Position numbers and translations under genes: made by a program. Below the pieces are notes generated by a model. It made no database searches. It was not told where the DNA came from and saw only the letters and a list, made by a program, of their open reading frames with translations. This document shows positions 54,753 through 63,737 of a stretch of 64,000 nucleotides of DNA, one piece after another. Source of the stretch: Mangrovibrevibacter kandeliae (GTDB taxonomy: Bacteria; Pseudomonadota; Alphaproteobacteria; Rhizobiales; Rhizobiaceae); NCBI RefSeq assembly GCF_024519155.1, contig NZ_JANIFJ010000004.1:310001-374000 (forward strand), written 5' to 3'. Position 1 is the stretch's first letter, and every line of letters begins with the position of its first letter.

Positions 54753-55775
54753 TCAGGCAGCCGCGCCGGTGGCGCGTCCCTCCGGCGCGAGCTGCACCGC
54801 GTAGCGGATCGCCGCGACGAGGCTCTCGTGGCGGGCAATGCCCTTGCCGGCGATGTCGAAGGCCGTGCCGTGGTCGACCGAGGTGCGGATGATGCCGCCC
54901 TTCAGCCCGACGGTAATGTTCACGCCCTCGTCGAAGGCGACGGCCTTCACCGGCGCATGGCCCTGGTCGTGATAGCAGGCGACGACGACGTCGAAGTCGC
55001 CGCGCATCGCGCGATAGAACAGGGTGTCGGCCGGCAGCGGCCCCTTCACGTCGATGCCCTCGGCCTGCGCCCGCTCGATCCCGGGCACCAGCTTCTCCTC
55101 CTCCTCGCCCTCGCCGAAGAGGCCGTTCTCGCCGGCATGCGGGTTGATGCCGCAGACGGCGATCTTCGGGTGCGGCGTACCGGCGGCGGCGAGCGTGTCC
55201 TGCGCGAGGCGGATCACCTGGTAGGTGCGTTCGGGATTGATGCGTCGGATCGCCTCGATCAGGCCGACATGCGTGGTGAGATGGATCACCTTCATCTTCG
55301 GCGTCGCCAGCATCATCGAGTAGCTCTCGGTGCCCGTCAGCTCGGCGAGGATTTCGGTGTGGCCGGGATACATGTGGCCGCCGGCGTGCAGCGCCTCCTT
55401 GTTCAGCGGGGCGGTGGCAATGGCCGCGACGCGCCCCGCCTGCGCGAGCTCGATCGCGGCCTTCAGGAACTCGAAGGCCGCATGGCCGGCGGCCGGGCTG
55501 ATCGCGCCATAGGTAAGGTCGCCGACGGCAAGGCCGGGGTCGGCGCACAGCGCCACGTCCGGCGTCGGCTCCTGCGGCATCGGCTCGTCCGGCTTGAACG
55601 CAGCGATGCAGAAGTCGGCGCCGACGACCTGACGCGCGCGCTCCAGCGCGCCGGCGTCGCCGACGACCAGCGGTCGGCAGAGCTGCCACGTCGCGGGATC
55701 GGCGAGTGTCTTGGCGACGATCTCCGGCCCGATGCCGGCGACGTCTCCCATGGTGATGGCGATGATCGGCTTCAT
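54753..55775 (-). CDS. pdxA2: PdxA2-type 4-phospho-D-threonate/D-erythronate dehydrogenase
   Basis: This 340-residue PdxA-family protein has TMGDVAGIGPEIVAKTLADP, GGHMYPGHTEILAELTGTES, ATPKMKVIHLTTHVGL and ACYHDQGHAPVKAVAFDEGV, the metal-binding His and Asp pattern. True PdxA (pyridoxine) and PdxA2 (threonate or erythronate catabolism) are similar; the adjacent acid-sugar kinase and KdgT-type permease favour PdxA2, which gives dihydroxyacetone phosphate and CO2. The start is ATG 55775, with GGAAGG upstream, and overlaps the kinase stop by four bases. Confidence 0.87.
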   Translation of the reverse strand: MKPIIAITMGDVAGIGPEIVAKTLADPATWQLCRPLVVGDAGALERARQVVGADFCIAAFKPDEPMPQEPTPDVALCADPGLAVGDLTYGAISPAAGHAAFEFLKAAIELAQAGRVAAIATAPLNKEALHAGGHMYPGHTEILAELTGTESYSMMLATPKMKVIHLTTHVGLIEAIRRINPERTYQVIRLAQDTLAAAGTPHPKIAVCGINPHAGENGLFGEGEEEEKLVPGIERAQAEGIDVKGPLPADTLFYRAMRGDFDVVVACYHDQGHAPVKAVAFDEGVNITVGLKGGIIRTSVDHGTAFDIAGKGIARHESLVAAIRYAVQLAPEGRATGAAA

Positions 55776-57115
55776 GGCGCGATCCTTCCTTCGATCAGAT
55801 ATCGCATGGCGTCGGCCAGGGCGTCCGGTTCGCCGAAGCCGCCGGCCTTGGTGACGATGTGGCAGTCCACCGTGCCGCGGGCGGTGACGAGCGGCATCCC
55901 CGGCAGCACCGTGCCGCGCACGTCGAGCGCCTCAATGCCGGCCGCCTCCAGAACGGCCCGCGCGGTGTCGCCGCCTGTGGCGAGCAGCCGGCCGATCGCG
56001 CCGCGCTCGATCAGCACCTGGGCGACCTGGCCCAGACCGCGCGCGATGATCCGGCTTGCATCGCGCCGCGACAGGCCGTTGCGGCGGGCGAGATCCATCG
56101 CACCGCGAACCTCGCCGGGCGCATGCGCCGTGGTGAGAATCCCGACGCTGCCGGCCGTGCCCAACGTCTCGGATAGGTGCGCGACGCAGCGCTCGATTTC
56201 CGCATCCGCATCGGCCCGGGTGCGAAAGAGCGCGTCGGCAGCCAGCACCACGGGCTCGACGCCATGAACCTCGGCCGCCCGGTCGAGCTGCGCGACCGCC
56301 ACCGGATTGACGCTGCCGCAGACGAGGAGCGCCGGCCGAGCGGCCGGAGCAAGGGCGGGCGCGGCTTCGCCGGGCGCCAGCGCCCAGAGCTTCGGCAGCG
56401 GCGCGGCGAGGCCTGCCGATCCGGCCCACAGGATCGGACCTGTCCGCCGCGACAGCGCCGCGCCATAGACGGCGATCGCCTCGATATCGCGGTCGCTGGC
56501 CGCATCGGCGACGAGGCAGAGATAGCCGCCGGCCCCCTGCAGGCGCTCTGCGTCAGCGGCGAGGGCGCCAGCGTCGGAAAGGTCGTGCGGCTCGATCCGG
56601 CGGATCGTGACGCCCGGCATGTCGGCCTCCAGCAGTGCCGGGATCCGGCTCTCGCGCACCGGGTTGGCCGGATCGGCGGCGATCGCCGTCTCGGCGACGG
56701 GCGTCCCGTTCACCAGGAGCACGCCGTCCACCACCGTCCGTCCCATCGCCGGATAGGCCGGCGTCATCAGGACGAGCGTCGCGCCGGCGGCGCGGGCGAG
56801 TTCGTCGATCTCGGCGCCGACATTGCCGCGCAGGGTGGAGTCGATCTTCTTGTAGAGATGCGAAGCGCCGGGCGCGAAGGCTGCATGCGCCGCGCGCACC
56901 GCAGCGCGCGCTTCGTCTGCCTCCATGCCGCGACTCTCGCAGTCGAGGATCACGACGTCGCAATCGGCGCTGCCGATGCTCGAGCGGGGATCGACGAACA
57001 CGCGGGTACGCAGTCCATGCGCGGCGAATTGCAGGCCGCTGTCATTGGCGCCGGTGAGGTCGTCGGCGAGAACGACCACCGCCGGTCCGCTGGCTTCAGC
57101 CGTTGGTGCGGCCAT
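55772..57115 (-). CDS. Four-carbon acid sugar kinase (DUF1537; DtnK/DenK-like)
   Basis: The 447-residue kinase has an N-terminal substrate domain (VVVLADDLTGANDSGLQFAA, SHLYKKIDSTLRGNVGAEID) and a C-terminal nucleotide domain (GRLLATGGDTARAVLEAAGI, LDVRGTVLPGMPLVTARG, VTKAGGFGEPDALADAM). DUF1537 kinases phosphorylate D-threonate, D-erythronate or related acids at C4, making the substrate of PdxA2 encoded next. Which acid is used here is not visible. Convergence with the permease gene, 6 bases upstream, shows one operon. Confidence 0.9.
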   Translation of the reverse strand: MAAPTAEASGPAVVVLADDLTGANDSGLQFAAHGLRTRVFVDPRSSIGSADCDVVILDCESRGMEADEARAAVRAAHAAFAPGASHLYKKIDSTLRGNVGAEIDELARAAGATLVLMTPAYPAMGRTVVDGVLLVNGTPVAETAIAADPANPVRESRIPALLEADMPGVTIRRIEPHDLSDAGALAADAERLQGAGGYLCLVADAASDRDIEAIAVYGAALSRRTGPILWAGSAGLAAPLPKLWALAPGEAAPALAPAARPALLVCGSVNPVAVAQLDRAAEVHGVEPVVLAADALFRTRADADAEIERCVAHLSETLGTAGSVGILTTAHAPGEVRGAMDLARRNGLSRRDASRIIARGLGQVAQVLIERGAIGRLLATGGDTARAVLEAAGIEALDVRGTVLPGMPLVTARGTVDCHIVTKAGGFGEPDALADAMRYLIEGRIAP

Positions 57116-57121
57116 CGCCCG

Positions 57122-58150
57122 TCACCGCCGCACGATGCGCGTCGGCGCCGCGGGTTCGAGCCCGGCTTCGGCCGCTGACGCGTCGGTGCCGAGGTCCAGC
57201 CGCTTCGGATCGGTGCGCGAGACGAGGAAGGACACGTAGAGAGGCAGGAGGATTGCGGTCGTCACCGTTGAGGCCGCGACCTGGACGGTGGCGAGCTGGG
57301 CAAGGCCCTGAAAGGCGGGATTCGCGGCGGCGATCGCCATCGGCGTCGCCACCGCATTGCCGGCGGTCGAGCCTTCTGCCGAGCCGACGATCGGGTTCCA
57401 GCCGAGCGCGCGGAAGACGAAGTAACCGGCGGTGCCGGTGAACAGCGTCGTCATGACGCCGATCGCCACACCGGCGAGGCCGCCCTGCAGGATCGCCGCG
57501 AAGTTGATGCCCATGCCGAGCGCGAAGGCGAAGAAGGGGATCAGCATGTCGCTGCCCTTGGCGAGCCAGCTTCTGAGATCCGGATCGAGATTGCCGAGCA
57601 CCAGTCCGACGAGGATCGGCAGGAGCACGCTGATGAAGGAGACGATCGAGAACAGCCCGTTGACGAAGCCCATCGCGCCGAAGATCGTCAGTGCCACCAT
57701 CGTCAGGAACGGCCCGTCGTTGAGCGCGAGCAGCGAATAGGCGGCTTTGTCGTCCGGCCGGCCGTACTGGCCGACGATGGCGACGTAGAGCCCGCCGTTC
57801 GAGTTGGTCATCGCGGCGATGATGGCGAGCGGCACCATGCCGAGGAACATGCCGTTCGCGCCGGCGACGGCATAGGCGAGGAGGCCGATCGCGGCACCGA
57901 CGACCCATTTCAGGACGAGCAGCGTCGCACCCTTGGCGGCGGCCGAGCCGATGTTGGAGAGGTTGATCTGGGCGCCAGCGGTGAGGAGGAAGAGCGCGAT
58001 CAGTGCGCTGGCGCTGTCGACGAAGAGGGCCTGGGTGAAGTTGCCGATGCGTAGCGCCTCCGGCGCGAAGGTGTTGATCGTCGCGCCGAGAAGCAGCGGA
58101 ACCACCATCATGCCGCCGGGAATGCGGTCGATCGTCGCCTTGATTTTCAT
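57122..58150 (-). CDS. KdgT-family permease, probable four-carbon acid sugar transporter
   Basis: The 342-residue membrane protein belongs to the 2-keto-3-deoxygluconate permease family: IKATIDRIPGGMMVVPLLLG, ATINTFAPEALRIGNFTQAL, TNSNGGLYVAIVGQYGRPD and GSAEGSTAGNAVATPMAIAA, with about ten helices. With the DUF1537 kinase and PdxA2 it would form an uptake and degradation operon for threonate or erythronate. ATG 58150 has GGGAGA five bases upstream. It is divergent from uraH across 177 bases. Confidence 0.88.
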   Translation of the reverse strand: MKIKATIDRIPGGMMVVPLLLGATINTFAPEALRIGNFTQALFVDSASALIALFLLTAGAQINLSNIGSAAAKGATLLVLKWVVGAAIGLLAYAVAGANGMFLGMVPLAIIAAMTNSNGGLYVAIVGQYGRPDDKAAYSLLALNDGPFLTMVALTIFGAMGFVNGLFSIVSFISVLLPILVGLVLGNLDPDLRSWLAKGSDMLIPFFAFALGMGINFAAILQGGLAGVAIGVMTTLFTGTAGYFVFRALGWNPIVGSAEGSTAGNAVATPMAIAAANPAFQGLAQLATVQVAASTVTTAILLPLYVSFLVSRTDPKRLDLGTDASAAEAGLEPAAPTRIVRR

Positions 58151-58327
58151 CGGATCTCCCGGCCGGCGCTTGGGATACGCGGCACTGCGCAGATCCGGCC
58201 CTCTGGTCACATCAGGTAGGACAGCGCCTCCAAGTTTCCAGTGAGCGGAACGTTGGGGCGGGCTTGCGGCCGATCGCCCCGGCGTTGCACTGTGCCGGTC
58301 AACGGGGTCCGACACGGAAGCGCTTGA

Positions 58328-58696
58328 ATGTCCGACGGAAAGGCCGCACGGCTCACGACGCATGTGCTCGACACGGCGCATGGATTGCCGGCGTCCGGCT
58401 TGCGGGTCGAACTGATCCGCCGCAGCGCCGATGCCGGCACGCCGCTCGTCACCACCTCGACGAATGCCGACGGGCGGCTGGACGGGCCGCTCCTGATCGG
58501 CGGAGACCTGACCGTCGGCACCTACGAGCTGCGCTTTCACGTCGGCGCCTATTTCCGTGCCCGCGGCATCGACCTGCCGGAGCCGGCCTTCCTCGACGTG
58601 GTGCCGATCGTCTTCGGCATCGCCGATCCGGATGGGCACTATCATGTGCCGCTGCTGATCTCTCCCTATGGCTACTCGACCTATCGGGGCTCCTGA
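58328..58696 (+). CDS. uraH: 5-hydroxyisourate hydrolase (transthyretin-like)
   Basis: HIU hydrolase converts 5-hydroxyisourate to OHCU. The 122-residue protein has [40 protein letters not shown] and ends with the signature [17 protein letters not shown], including the conserved C-terminal YRGS; His13-like and Arg residues are present. It precedes xdhA by one base and probably shares its promoter in the 177 bases before it. Confidence 0.96.
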   Translation: MSDGKAARLTTHVLDTAHGLPASGLRVELIRRSADAGTPLVTTSTNADGRLDGPLLIGGDLTVGTYELRFHVGAYFRARGIDLPEPAFLDVVPIVFGIADPDGHYHVPLLISPYGYSTYRGS

Positions 58697-58697
58697 C

Positions 58698-60140
58698 ATG
58701 GGCGAGCCGATCCGCTTCATCCTGAATGGCGAGCCGCGAGAAATTTCAGGGCTCGCACCGACGACCACGGTGCTGAACTGGCTGCGGCGCGAGGCGCGGC
58801 TGACGGGCACCAAGGAGGGCTGCGCGGAGGGCGACTGCGGCGCCTGCACGGTGCTCGTCGCGGAGCCGGACGGGGCGGGTGGTCTCAGGCGCCGGACGGT
58901 CAACGGCTGCATCCTGTTTCTGCCGAGCCTGCACGGTCGCGCGATCGAGACGGTGGAGCATCTCGGGCGCGACGGCCTGCACCCGATCCAGAACGCGATG
59001 GTCGAGCGGCACGCCAGCCAGTGCGGCTTCTGCACGCCCGGCTTCGTCATGCAGCTCTATGGCGGCTGGCTGAACGGCGGGCTCGCCGACCGGCCTTCGG
59101 TGAAGGACGCGATCGCCGGCAATCTCTGCCGCTGCACCGGCTACGGACCGATCGTGGATGCGGGGCTCGACCTTGCCGCGACGCCGAAGCCGGACACCCA
59201 CGCCGCCGACGCGGCGCTGGCCGAGAGGCTGACGGCGCTGCGCGGGCCCGGCACCTTCCGCTACGAGGCGGCGGGCGGCACCTGGCTGTCGCCGGACACT
59301 GTCGACGATCTCGCCGACCTCTATGCCGCTCACCCCGACGCGCGTCTCGTCGCGGGCGCCACCGATGTCGGACTGTGGGTGACCAAGCAGCACCGCGACC
59401 TGCCGCTGATCATCGACGTCTCGCGCGTCGCGGAACTGCGGCTGATCGAGGCGGCGGGCGGTCGCTTCTTCGTCGGGGCCGGGGTGACGCATGCGGAGGT
59501 GGCCGTACGGCTCGCCGAGCTGCATCCCGACCTCGGCGAGCTGATGCGGCGCTTTGCCGGCGCGCAGATCCGCGCCGCCGGCACGGTCGGCGGCAACATC
59601 GCCAACGGCTCGCCGATCGGCGACCTGCCGCCGGCGCTGATCGCGCTCGGCGCGCAGCTGCATCTGCGGCGCGGCGACGAGGCCCGCGACCTCGCGCTGG
59701 AGGACTTCTTCCTCGCCTATGGTAAGCAGGACCGGGCGCCCGGCGAGTTCGTCGCGGCGGTCGAGGTGCCGCTCCTGCCGGAGACGGCGCGCTTCGCCGC
59801 CTACAAGATCTCCAAGCGCCTGGAGTCCGACATCTCCGCCGTGATGGCCGCCTTCCGGCTCGACATGGACGGCGACGTGGTGCGTGCCGCGCGCCTCGCC
59901 TTCGGCGGCATGGCGGCGACGCCGAAGCGGGCGAAGGCGGCCGAGGCGGCGCTCTTGGGCCGGCCGTTCGACGCGGCGGCCGTGGATGCCGCCGCGACCG
60001 CTCTCGCCGAGGACTTCCAGCCCCTCACCGACATGCGCGCCTCCGCCGGCTACCGCCTGAGCGTGGCGCAGAACCTTCTCCGCCGCTTCCAGCTGGAGCT
60101 GTCCAGCGACGTGCGCACCCGCGTGCTCGAGGTGGCGTGA
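58698..60140 (+). CDS. xdhA: Xanthine dehydrogenase small subunit (FeS/FAD)
   Basis: XdhA carries two 2Fe-2S clusters and FAD. The 480-residue protein has the plant-type cluster (KEGCAEGDCGACTVLVAEP), the second cluster motif (HASQCGFCTPGFVMQLYGGW and NLCRCTGYGPIVDAG) and a FAD domain (RLVAGATDVGLWVTKQHRDL, FAGAQIRAAGTVGGNIANGS). It takes electrons from the molybdenum subunit and passes them to NAD. Starts at ATG 58698, next to the uraH stop. Its stop touches the xdhB start. Confidence 0.96.
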   Translation: MGEPIRFILNGEPREISGLAPTTTVLNWLRREARLTGTKEGCAEGDCGACTVLVAEPDGAGGLRRRTVNGCILFLPSLHGRAIETVEHLGRDGLHPIQNAMVERHASQCGFCTPGFVMQLYGGWLNGGLADRPSVKDAIAGNLCRCTGYGPIVDAGLDLAATPKPDTHAADAALAERLTALRGPGTFRYEAAGGTWLSPDTVDDLADLYAAHPDARLVAGATDVGLWVTKQHRDLPLIIDVSRVAELRLIEAAGGRFFVGAGVTHAEVAVRLAELHPDLGELMRRFAGAQIRAAGTVGGNIANGSPIGDLPPALIALGAQLHLRRGDEARDLALEDFFLAYGKQDRAPGEFVAAVEVPLLPETARFAAYKISKRLESDISAVMAAFRLDMDGDVVRAARLAFGGMAATPKRAKAAEAALLGRPFDAAAVDAAATALAEDFQPLTDMRASAGYRLSVAQNLLRRFQLELSSDVRTRVLEVA

Positions 60141-62536
60141 TGGACGAGACCCGCATTCAGGATCGCGGCGGCGCCGGCACGGTGCCGGTCGAAGCCCTGC
60201 ACGAGGCGCCGCCGCCGCATCCGGCTTCGATCCGCGGCGGCGTGCGCCAGGCAATCCCCCATGACAGCGGGCCGAAGCACGTCACCGGCGCAGCGCGCTA
60301 CACCGACGACGAACCCGAACTGCCGGGCACGCTGCAGGTCTACATCGCGATGGCGCAGCGCGCCCATGCCCGGCTGGTCTCGCTCGACCTTCAGCCGGTG
60401 CGCGCGGCGCCAGACGTCGCGAGCGTCCTCGCGGCGGCCGACATTCCGGGCGTGAACGACTACTCGCCGGTGTTCGGCGACGATCCGATCTTTGCCGAGG
60501 ACGAGGTCCACTTCGTCGGCCAGCCGCTGTTTGCCGTGGCGGCCGAAACGGTGGAGGCCGCGCGTGCTGCCGCGCTGCTGGCGCGGGTCGAGTACGAGGA
60601 TCTGCCGGCGGCGATCGACTTCGACGCGGCGGTCGCGATGGCCGATGCGGCCGGCCGCGACCTCCTCGATCCGCACGAGATGCGACTCGGTGATGCGGCC
60701 GGCGAACTCGCCAGGGCGACGCATCGGGTCGAGGGCCGGGTCGAGGTCGGAGGTCAGGACCACTTCTATCTCGAAGGGCAGATCGCCTACGCCGTGCCCG
60801 GCGAGGACGGCGACGTCCTCGTGCGCTGCTCCACCCAGCATCCGAGCGAGGTGCAGCACAACGTCGCCAAGGCCCTGGGGCGGCCGGACAATGCCGTGAC
60901 CGTCGAGGTGCGGCGCATGGGCGGCGGCTTCGGCGGCAAGGAGAGCCAGCCGGCGCTGTTCGCCGCGGTCGCGGCGCTGGTCGCGGTGAAGACCGGCCGG
61001 CCCGCCAAGTGCCGACTCGACCGTGACGACGACATGGAGATGACCGGCAAGCGCCACGAGGTGCGGATCGACTACCACCTCGGCTTCGATGCCGACGGCC
61101 GGATCCGGGCGGCGGACTTCGAGCAGTTGGTGCGCTGCGGCTACTCGTCGGACCTCTCCGGCGCCATCGCCGACCGCGCGATGTTCCATGCCGACAACGC
61201 CTATGTGCTGCCGGCGGCGCGCATCCATTCGCGCCGGCTGAAGACGCACACCGCCTCCAACACCGCCTTTCGCGGCTTCGGCGGCCCGCAGGGCATTGTC
61301 GGTATCGAGCGGGCGATGGACCGCGCCGCCTTCGCGCTCCGGCTCGACCCGCTGGATCTGCGCAAACGCAATTTCTACCCGGCCGGCGCGGCGAAGCTCA
61401 CGCCCTACCACATGCCGGTGACCGACTCGATCATCGCCGCGCTCGTCGACGATCTCGAAGCGTGGTCGGAGTACCGCGCGCGGCGGGCGGCGGTGCGGGC
61501 CTTCAACGACACGAGCCCGGTCCTGAAGAAGGGCCTCGCGCTGACGCCGGTGAAGTTCGGCATCTCCTTCACGACGACCCACCTCAACCAGGCCGGGGCG
61601 CTGGTGCACGTCTACAAGGACGGCTCGGTCCACCTGAACCACGGCGGCACCGAGATGGGGCAGGGCCTCTTCACCAAGGTCGCGCAGGTCGTCGCCGAGG
61701 AATTCCAGATCGACGTCGAGAGCGTGAAGATCACGACGACGACGACCGGCAAGGTGCCGAACACCTCCGCGACCGCCGCCTCGTCCGGCTCGGACCTCAA
61801 CGGGATGGCCGCGCAGGCGGCCGCACGTACGATCCGGGAGCGGCTGATCGCCTTCGCCTGCGAGCGCTACGGCGTCGCGGCGGGCGACGTCGAGTTCCTG
61901 CCGAACCGGGTGCGCATCGGGCGAACCGAGAAGCGCTTCCGCGACCTAGTCGGGGAGGCTTACCTCGCCCGCGTCTCGCTGTCGTCGACCGGCTTCTACG
62001 CGACGCCCGGCATCGTCTACGACCGCGAGAGCGCGAGCGGCACGCCCTTCTACTACTTCGCCTATGGCGCGGCCTGCTGCGAGGTGGTGATCGACACGCT
62101 CACCGGCGAGAACCGCGTCCTTCGCGCCGACCTCCTGCACGACGTCGGCACGTCGCTGAACCCGGCGATCGATCGCGGCCAGATCGAGGGTGGTTTCATC
62201 CAGGGCCTCGGCTGGCTGACCACCGAGGAGCTCTGGTGGGACGAGGCGGGGCGGCTGCGCACGCACGCCCCCTCGACCTACAAGATCCCGACGGCCGGCG
62301 ACCGGCCGGACACGTTGCGCATCCGGCTGTGGGAGAAGGGCGAGAACCGCGCGCCGACCATCCATCGCTCCAAGGCCGTCGGCGAGCCGCCCTTCATGCT
62401 GGCGATCGCAGCCTTCAGCGCGCTGACCGATGCGGTGGTCGCGGCGGGCGAGGGGCGGGCGTTTCCCGATCTCGACGCGCCGGCGACACCGGAGCGGATC
62501 CTGCGGGCGGTGGAGGCCGTGCGGACTTCTGGATGA
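60140..62536 (+). CDS. xdhB: Xanthine dehydrogenase molybdenum-binding subunit
   Basis: XdhB holds the molybdopterin cofactor and oxidises hypoxanthine and xanthine to urate. The 798-residue protein has HVTGAARYTDDEPELPGTLQ near the start, EGQIAYAVPGEDGDVLVRCS, MGGGFGGKESQPALFAAVAA, AFRGFGGPQGIVGIERAMDR and GGTEMGQGLFTKVAQVVAEE, and the C-terminal catalytic Glu in KAVGEPPFMLAIAAF. I used ATG 60140, which overlaps the xdhA stop by one base; GTG 60137 is an alternative. Confidence 0.96.
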   Translation: MDETRIQDRGGAGTVPVEALHEAPPPHPASIRGGVRQAIPHDSGPKHVTGAARYTDDEPELPGTLQVYIAMAQRAHARLVSLDLQPVRAAPDVASVLAAADIPGVNDYSPVFGDDPIFAEDEVHFVGQPLFAVAAETVEAARAAALLARVEYEDLPAAIDFDAAVAMADAAGRDLLDPHEMRLGDAAGELARATHRVEGRVEVGGQDHFYLEGQIAYAVPGEDGDVLVRCSTQHPSEVQHNVAKALGRPDNAVTVEVRRMGGGFGGKESQPALFAAVAALVAVKTGRPAKCRLDRDDDMEMTGKRHEVRIDYHLGFDADGRIRAADFEQLVRCGYSSDLSGAIADRAMFHADNAYVLPAARIHSRRLKTHTASNTAFRGFGGPQGIVGIERAMDRAAFALRLDPLDLRKRNFYPAGAAKLTPYHMPVTDSIIAALVDDLEAWSEYRARRAAVRAFNDTSPVLKKGLALTPVKFGISFTTTHLNQAGALVHVYKDGSVHLNHGGTEMGQGLFTKVAQVVAEEFQIDVESVKITTTTTGKVPNTSATAASSGSDLNGMAAQAAARTIRERLIAFACERYGVAAGDVEFLPNRVRIGRTEKRFRDLVGEAYLARVSLSSTGFYATPGIVYDRESASGTPFYYFAYGAACCEVVIDTLTGENRVLRADLLHDVGTSLNPAIDRGQIEGGFIQGLGWLTTEELWWDEAGRLRTHAPSTYKIPTAGDRPDTLRIRLWEKGENRAPTIHRSKAVGEPPFMLAIAAFSALTDAVVAAGEGRAFPDLDAPATPERILRAVEAVRTSG

Positions 62537-62831
62537 CAACCCATCGATCCCCGCAAGCGGGCACTTTCCGAATCCGCCACGATGCACGCCGGGGCGGCGG
62601 CACATGCGACAGGGGTTCTTCTCCCCACCGGGGAGAAGGTGCCGGCAGGCGGATGAGGATAGTCCTGGGTTCTGCCTCCGCCCACCTCAATCAACCCGGG
62701 GCCAGCATCTCCTGCGACCCCGTCGAAAATGTCGTGCGGACCTCCTCACCCTGCCCACTCCCCACGGGGGAGAGGAGGGCGCGCACTGGAGCAGCGTGCG
62801 TCGTCTCATCGCGTGGCGCATGGGGGCACGC
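62537..62831. repeat. Intergenic REP-like palindromes between xdhB and xdhC
   Basis: A perfect nine-base palindrome CTTCTCCCC-ACC-GGGGAGAAG lies at 62618-62638 and a smaller CTCCCC-ACG-GGGGAG at 62758-62772. Both resemble the elements at 37394-37525 and 48750. No gene is visible in the 295 bases. Confidence 0.65.
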
Positions 62832-63737
62832 ATGACCGCTCTTCTCGATTCCATGAGGCGCGCACTTGCCGCTGATTCCCCTGCCGTGCTCGTCACTGTC
62901 GCCCGCGCGCACGGCTCGACGCCACGCGAGGCGGGCGCGGCGATGCTGGTGACGGCCATCTCGGTCGAGGGCACGATCGGCGGCGGGCGGCTGGAATTCG
63001 ACGCAGTCGCGCGGGCGCGGGCGATGCTGGCGGAGGCGGAGTGCGAGGCGGCGATGGACGTGCCGCTCGGCCCGGCGATCGGCCAATGCTGCGGTGGGCG
63101 CGTGGAACTGGTCTTGCGGACGCTGAGCCCGGCCGTGCTTGCGCAGGCGGAGAACGAGGCCGCCGCGTCAGAGGCCGCCCGTCCCGCCGTGCTGATCTTC
63201 GGCGCCGGCCACACCGGTCGGGCGCTCGCCGCCGCCCTGTCGCCGCTGCCCCTCAACGTCGTGCTGGTCGACCAGCGGGGGGACGCGCTGGCGTCCCTGC
63301 CGCCCGGCGTGACGCCGCTGCGCAGCGCCGTGCCGGAGGCCGCCGTCGACGCCGCGCCGCAAGGCACCGCCTTCCTCGTCATGACGCACGACCACGGCCT
63401 CGACTTCCTGATCGCCGCTGCGGCGCTGCGGCGCCCGGACGCGGCCTATGTCGGGATGATCGGCTCGGGCACCAAGCGCGAGCAGTTCCGCCGCCATCTC
63501 GCACGCGACGGGCGGGAAGCGGAGATCGACCGGCTGCGCCTGCCGATCGGCGGGTCGGCACTGCGCGACAAGCGGCCCGAGGTGATCGCCGCCATGACCG
63601 CCGCCGAGCTGCTCGTCTGCCTCTCGAAAGGTCAGGTGGAAAGCCTGACTGATCCATTGGCAACGGGCGGTGGGCGGTGCAATAGTGGCGCCGACCCTGA
63701 AGGAGATCCTGCGCCCCGCCATGCCGCCGCGACTTGA
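62832..63737 (+). CDS. xdhC: Xanthine dehydrogenase accessory protein XdhC
   Basis: XdhC inserts sulfurated molybdenum cofactor into XdhB. The 301-residue protein has an N-terminal XdhC/CoxI domain (AVLVTVARAHGSTPREAGAA, GTIGGGRLEFDAVARARA, GQCCGGRVELVLRTL) and a C-terminal Rossmann-like domain (VLIFGAGHTGRALAAALSPL, FLVMTHDHGLDFLIAAAALR, AYVGMIGSGTKREQFRRHLA). ATG 62832 follows GGGGG with spacing 5; ATG 62820 is an in-frame alternative. Its end overlaps the following ABC ATPase start. Confidence 0.94.
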   Translation: MTALLDSMRRALAADSPAVLVTVARAHGSTPREAGAAMLVTAISVEGTIGGGRLEFDAVARARAMLAEAECEAAMDVPLGPAIGQCCGGRVELVLRTLSPAVLAQAENEAAASEAARPAVLIFGAGHTGRALAAALSPLPLNVVLVDQRGDALASLPPGVTPLRSAVPEAAVDAAPQGTAFLVMTHDHGLDFLIAAAALRRPDAAYVGMIGSGTKREQFRRHLARDGREAEIDRLRLPIGGSALRDKRPEVIAAMTAAELLVCLSKGQVESLTDPLATGGGRCNSGADPEGDPAPRHAAAT

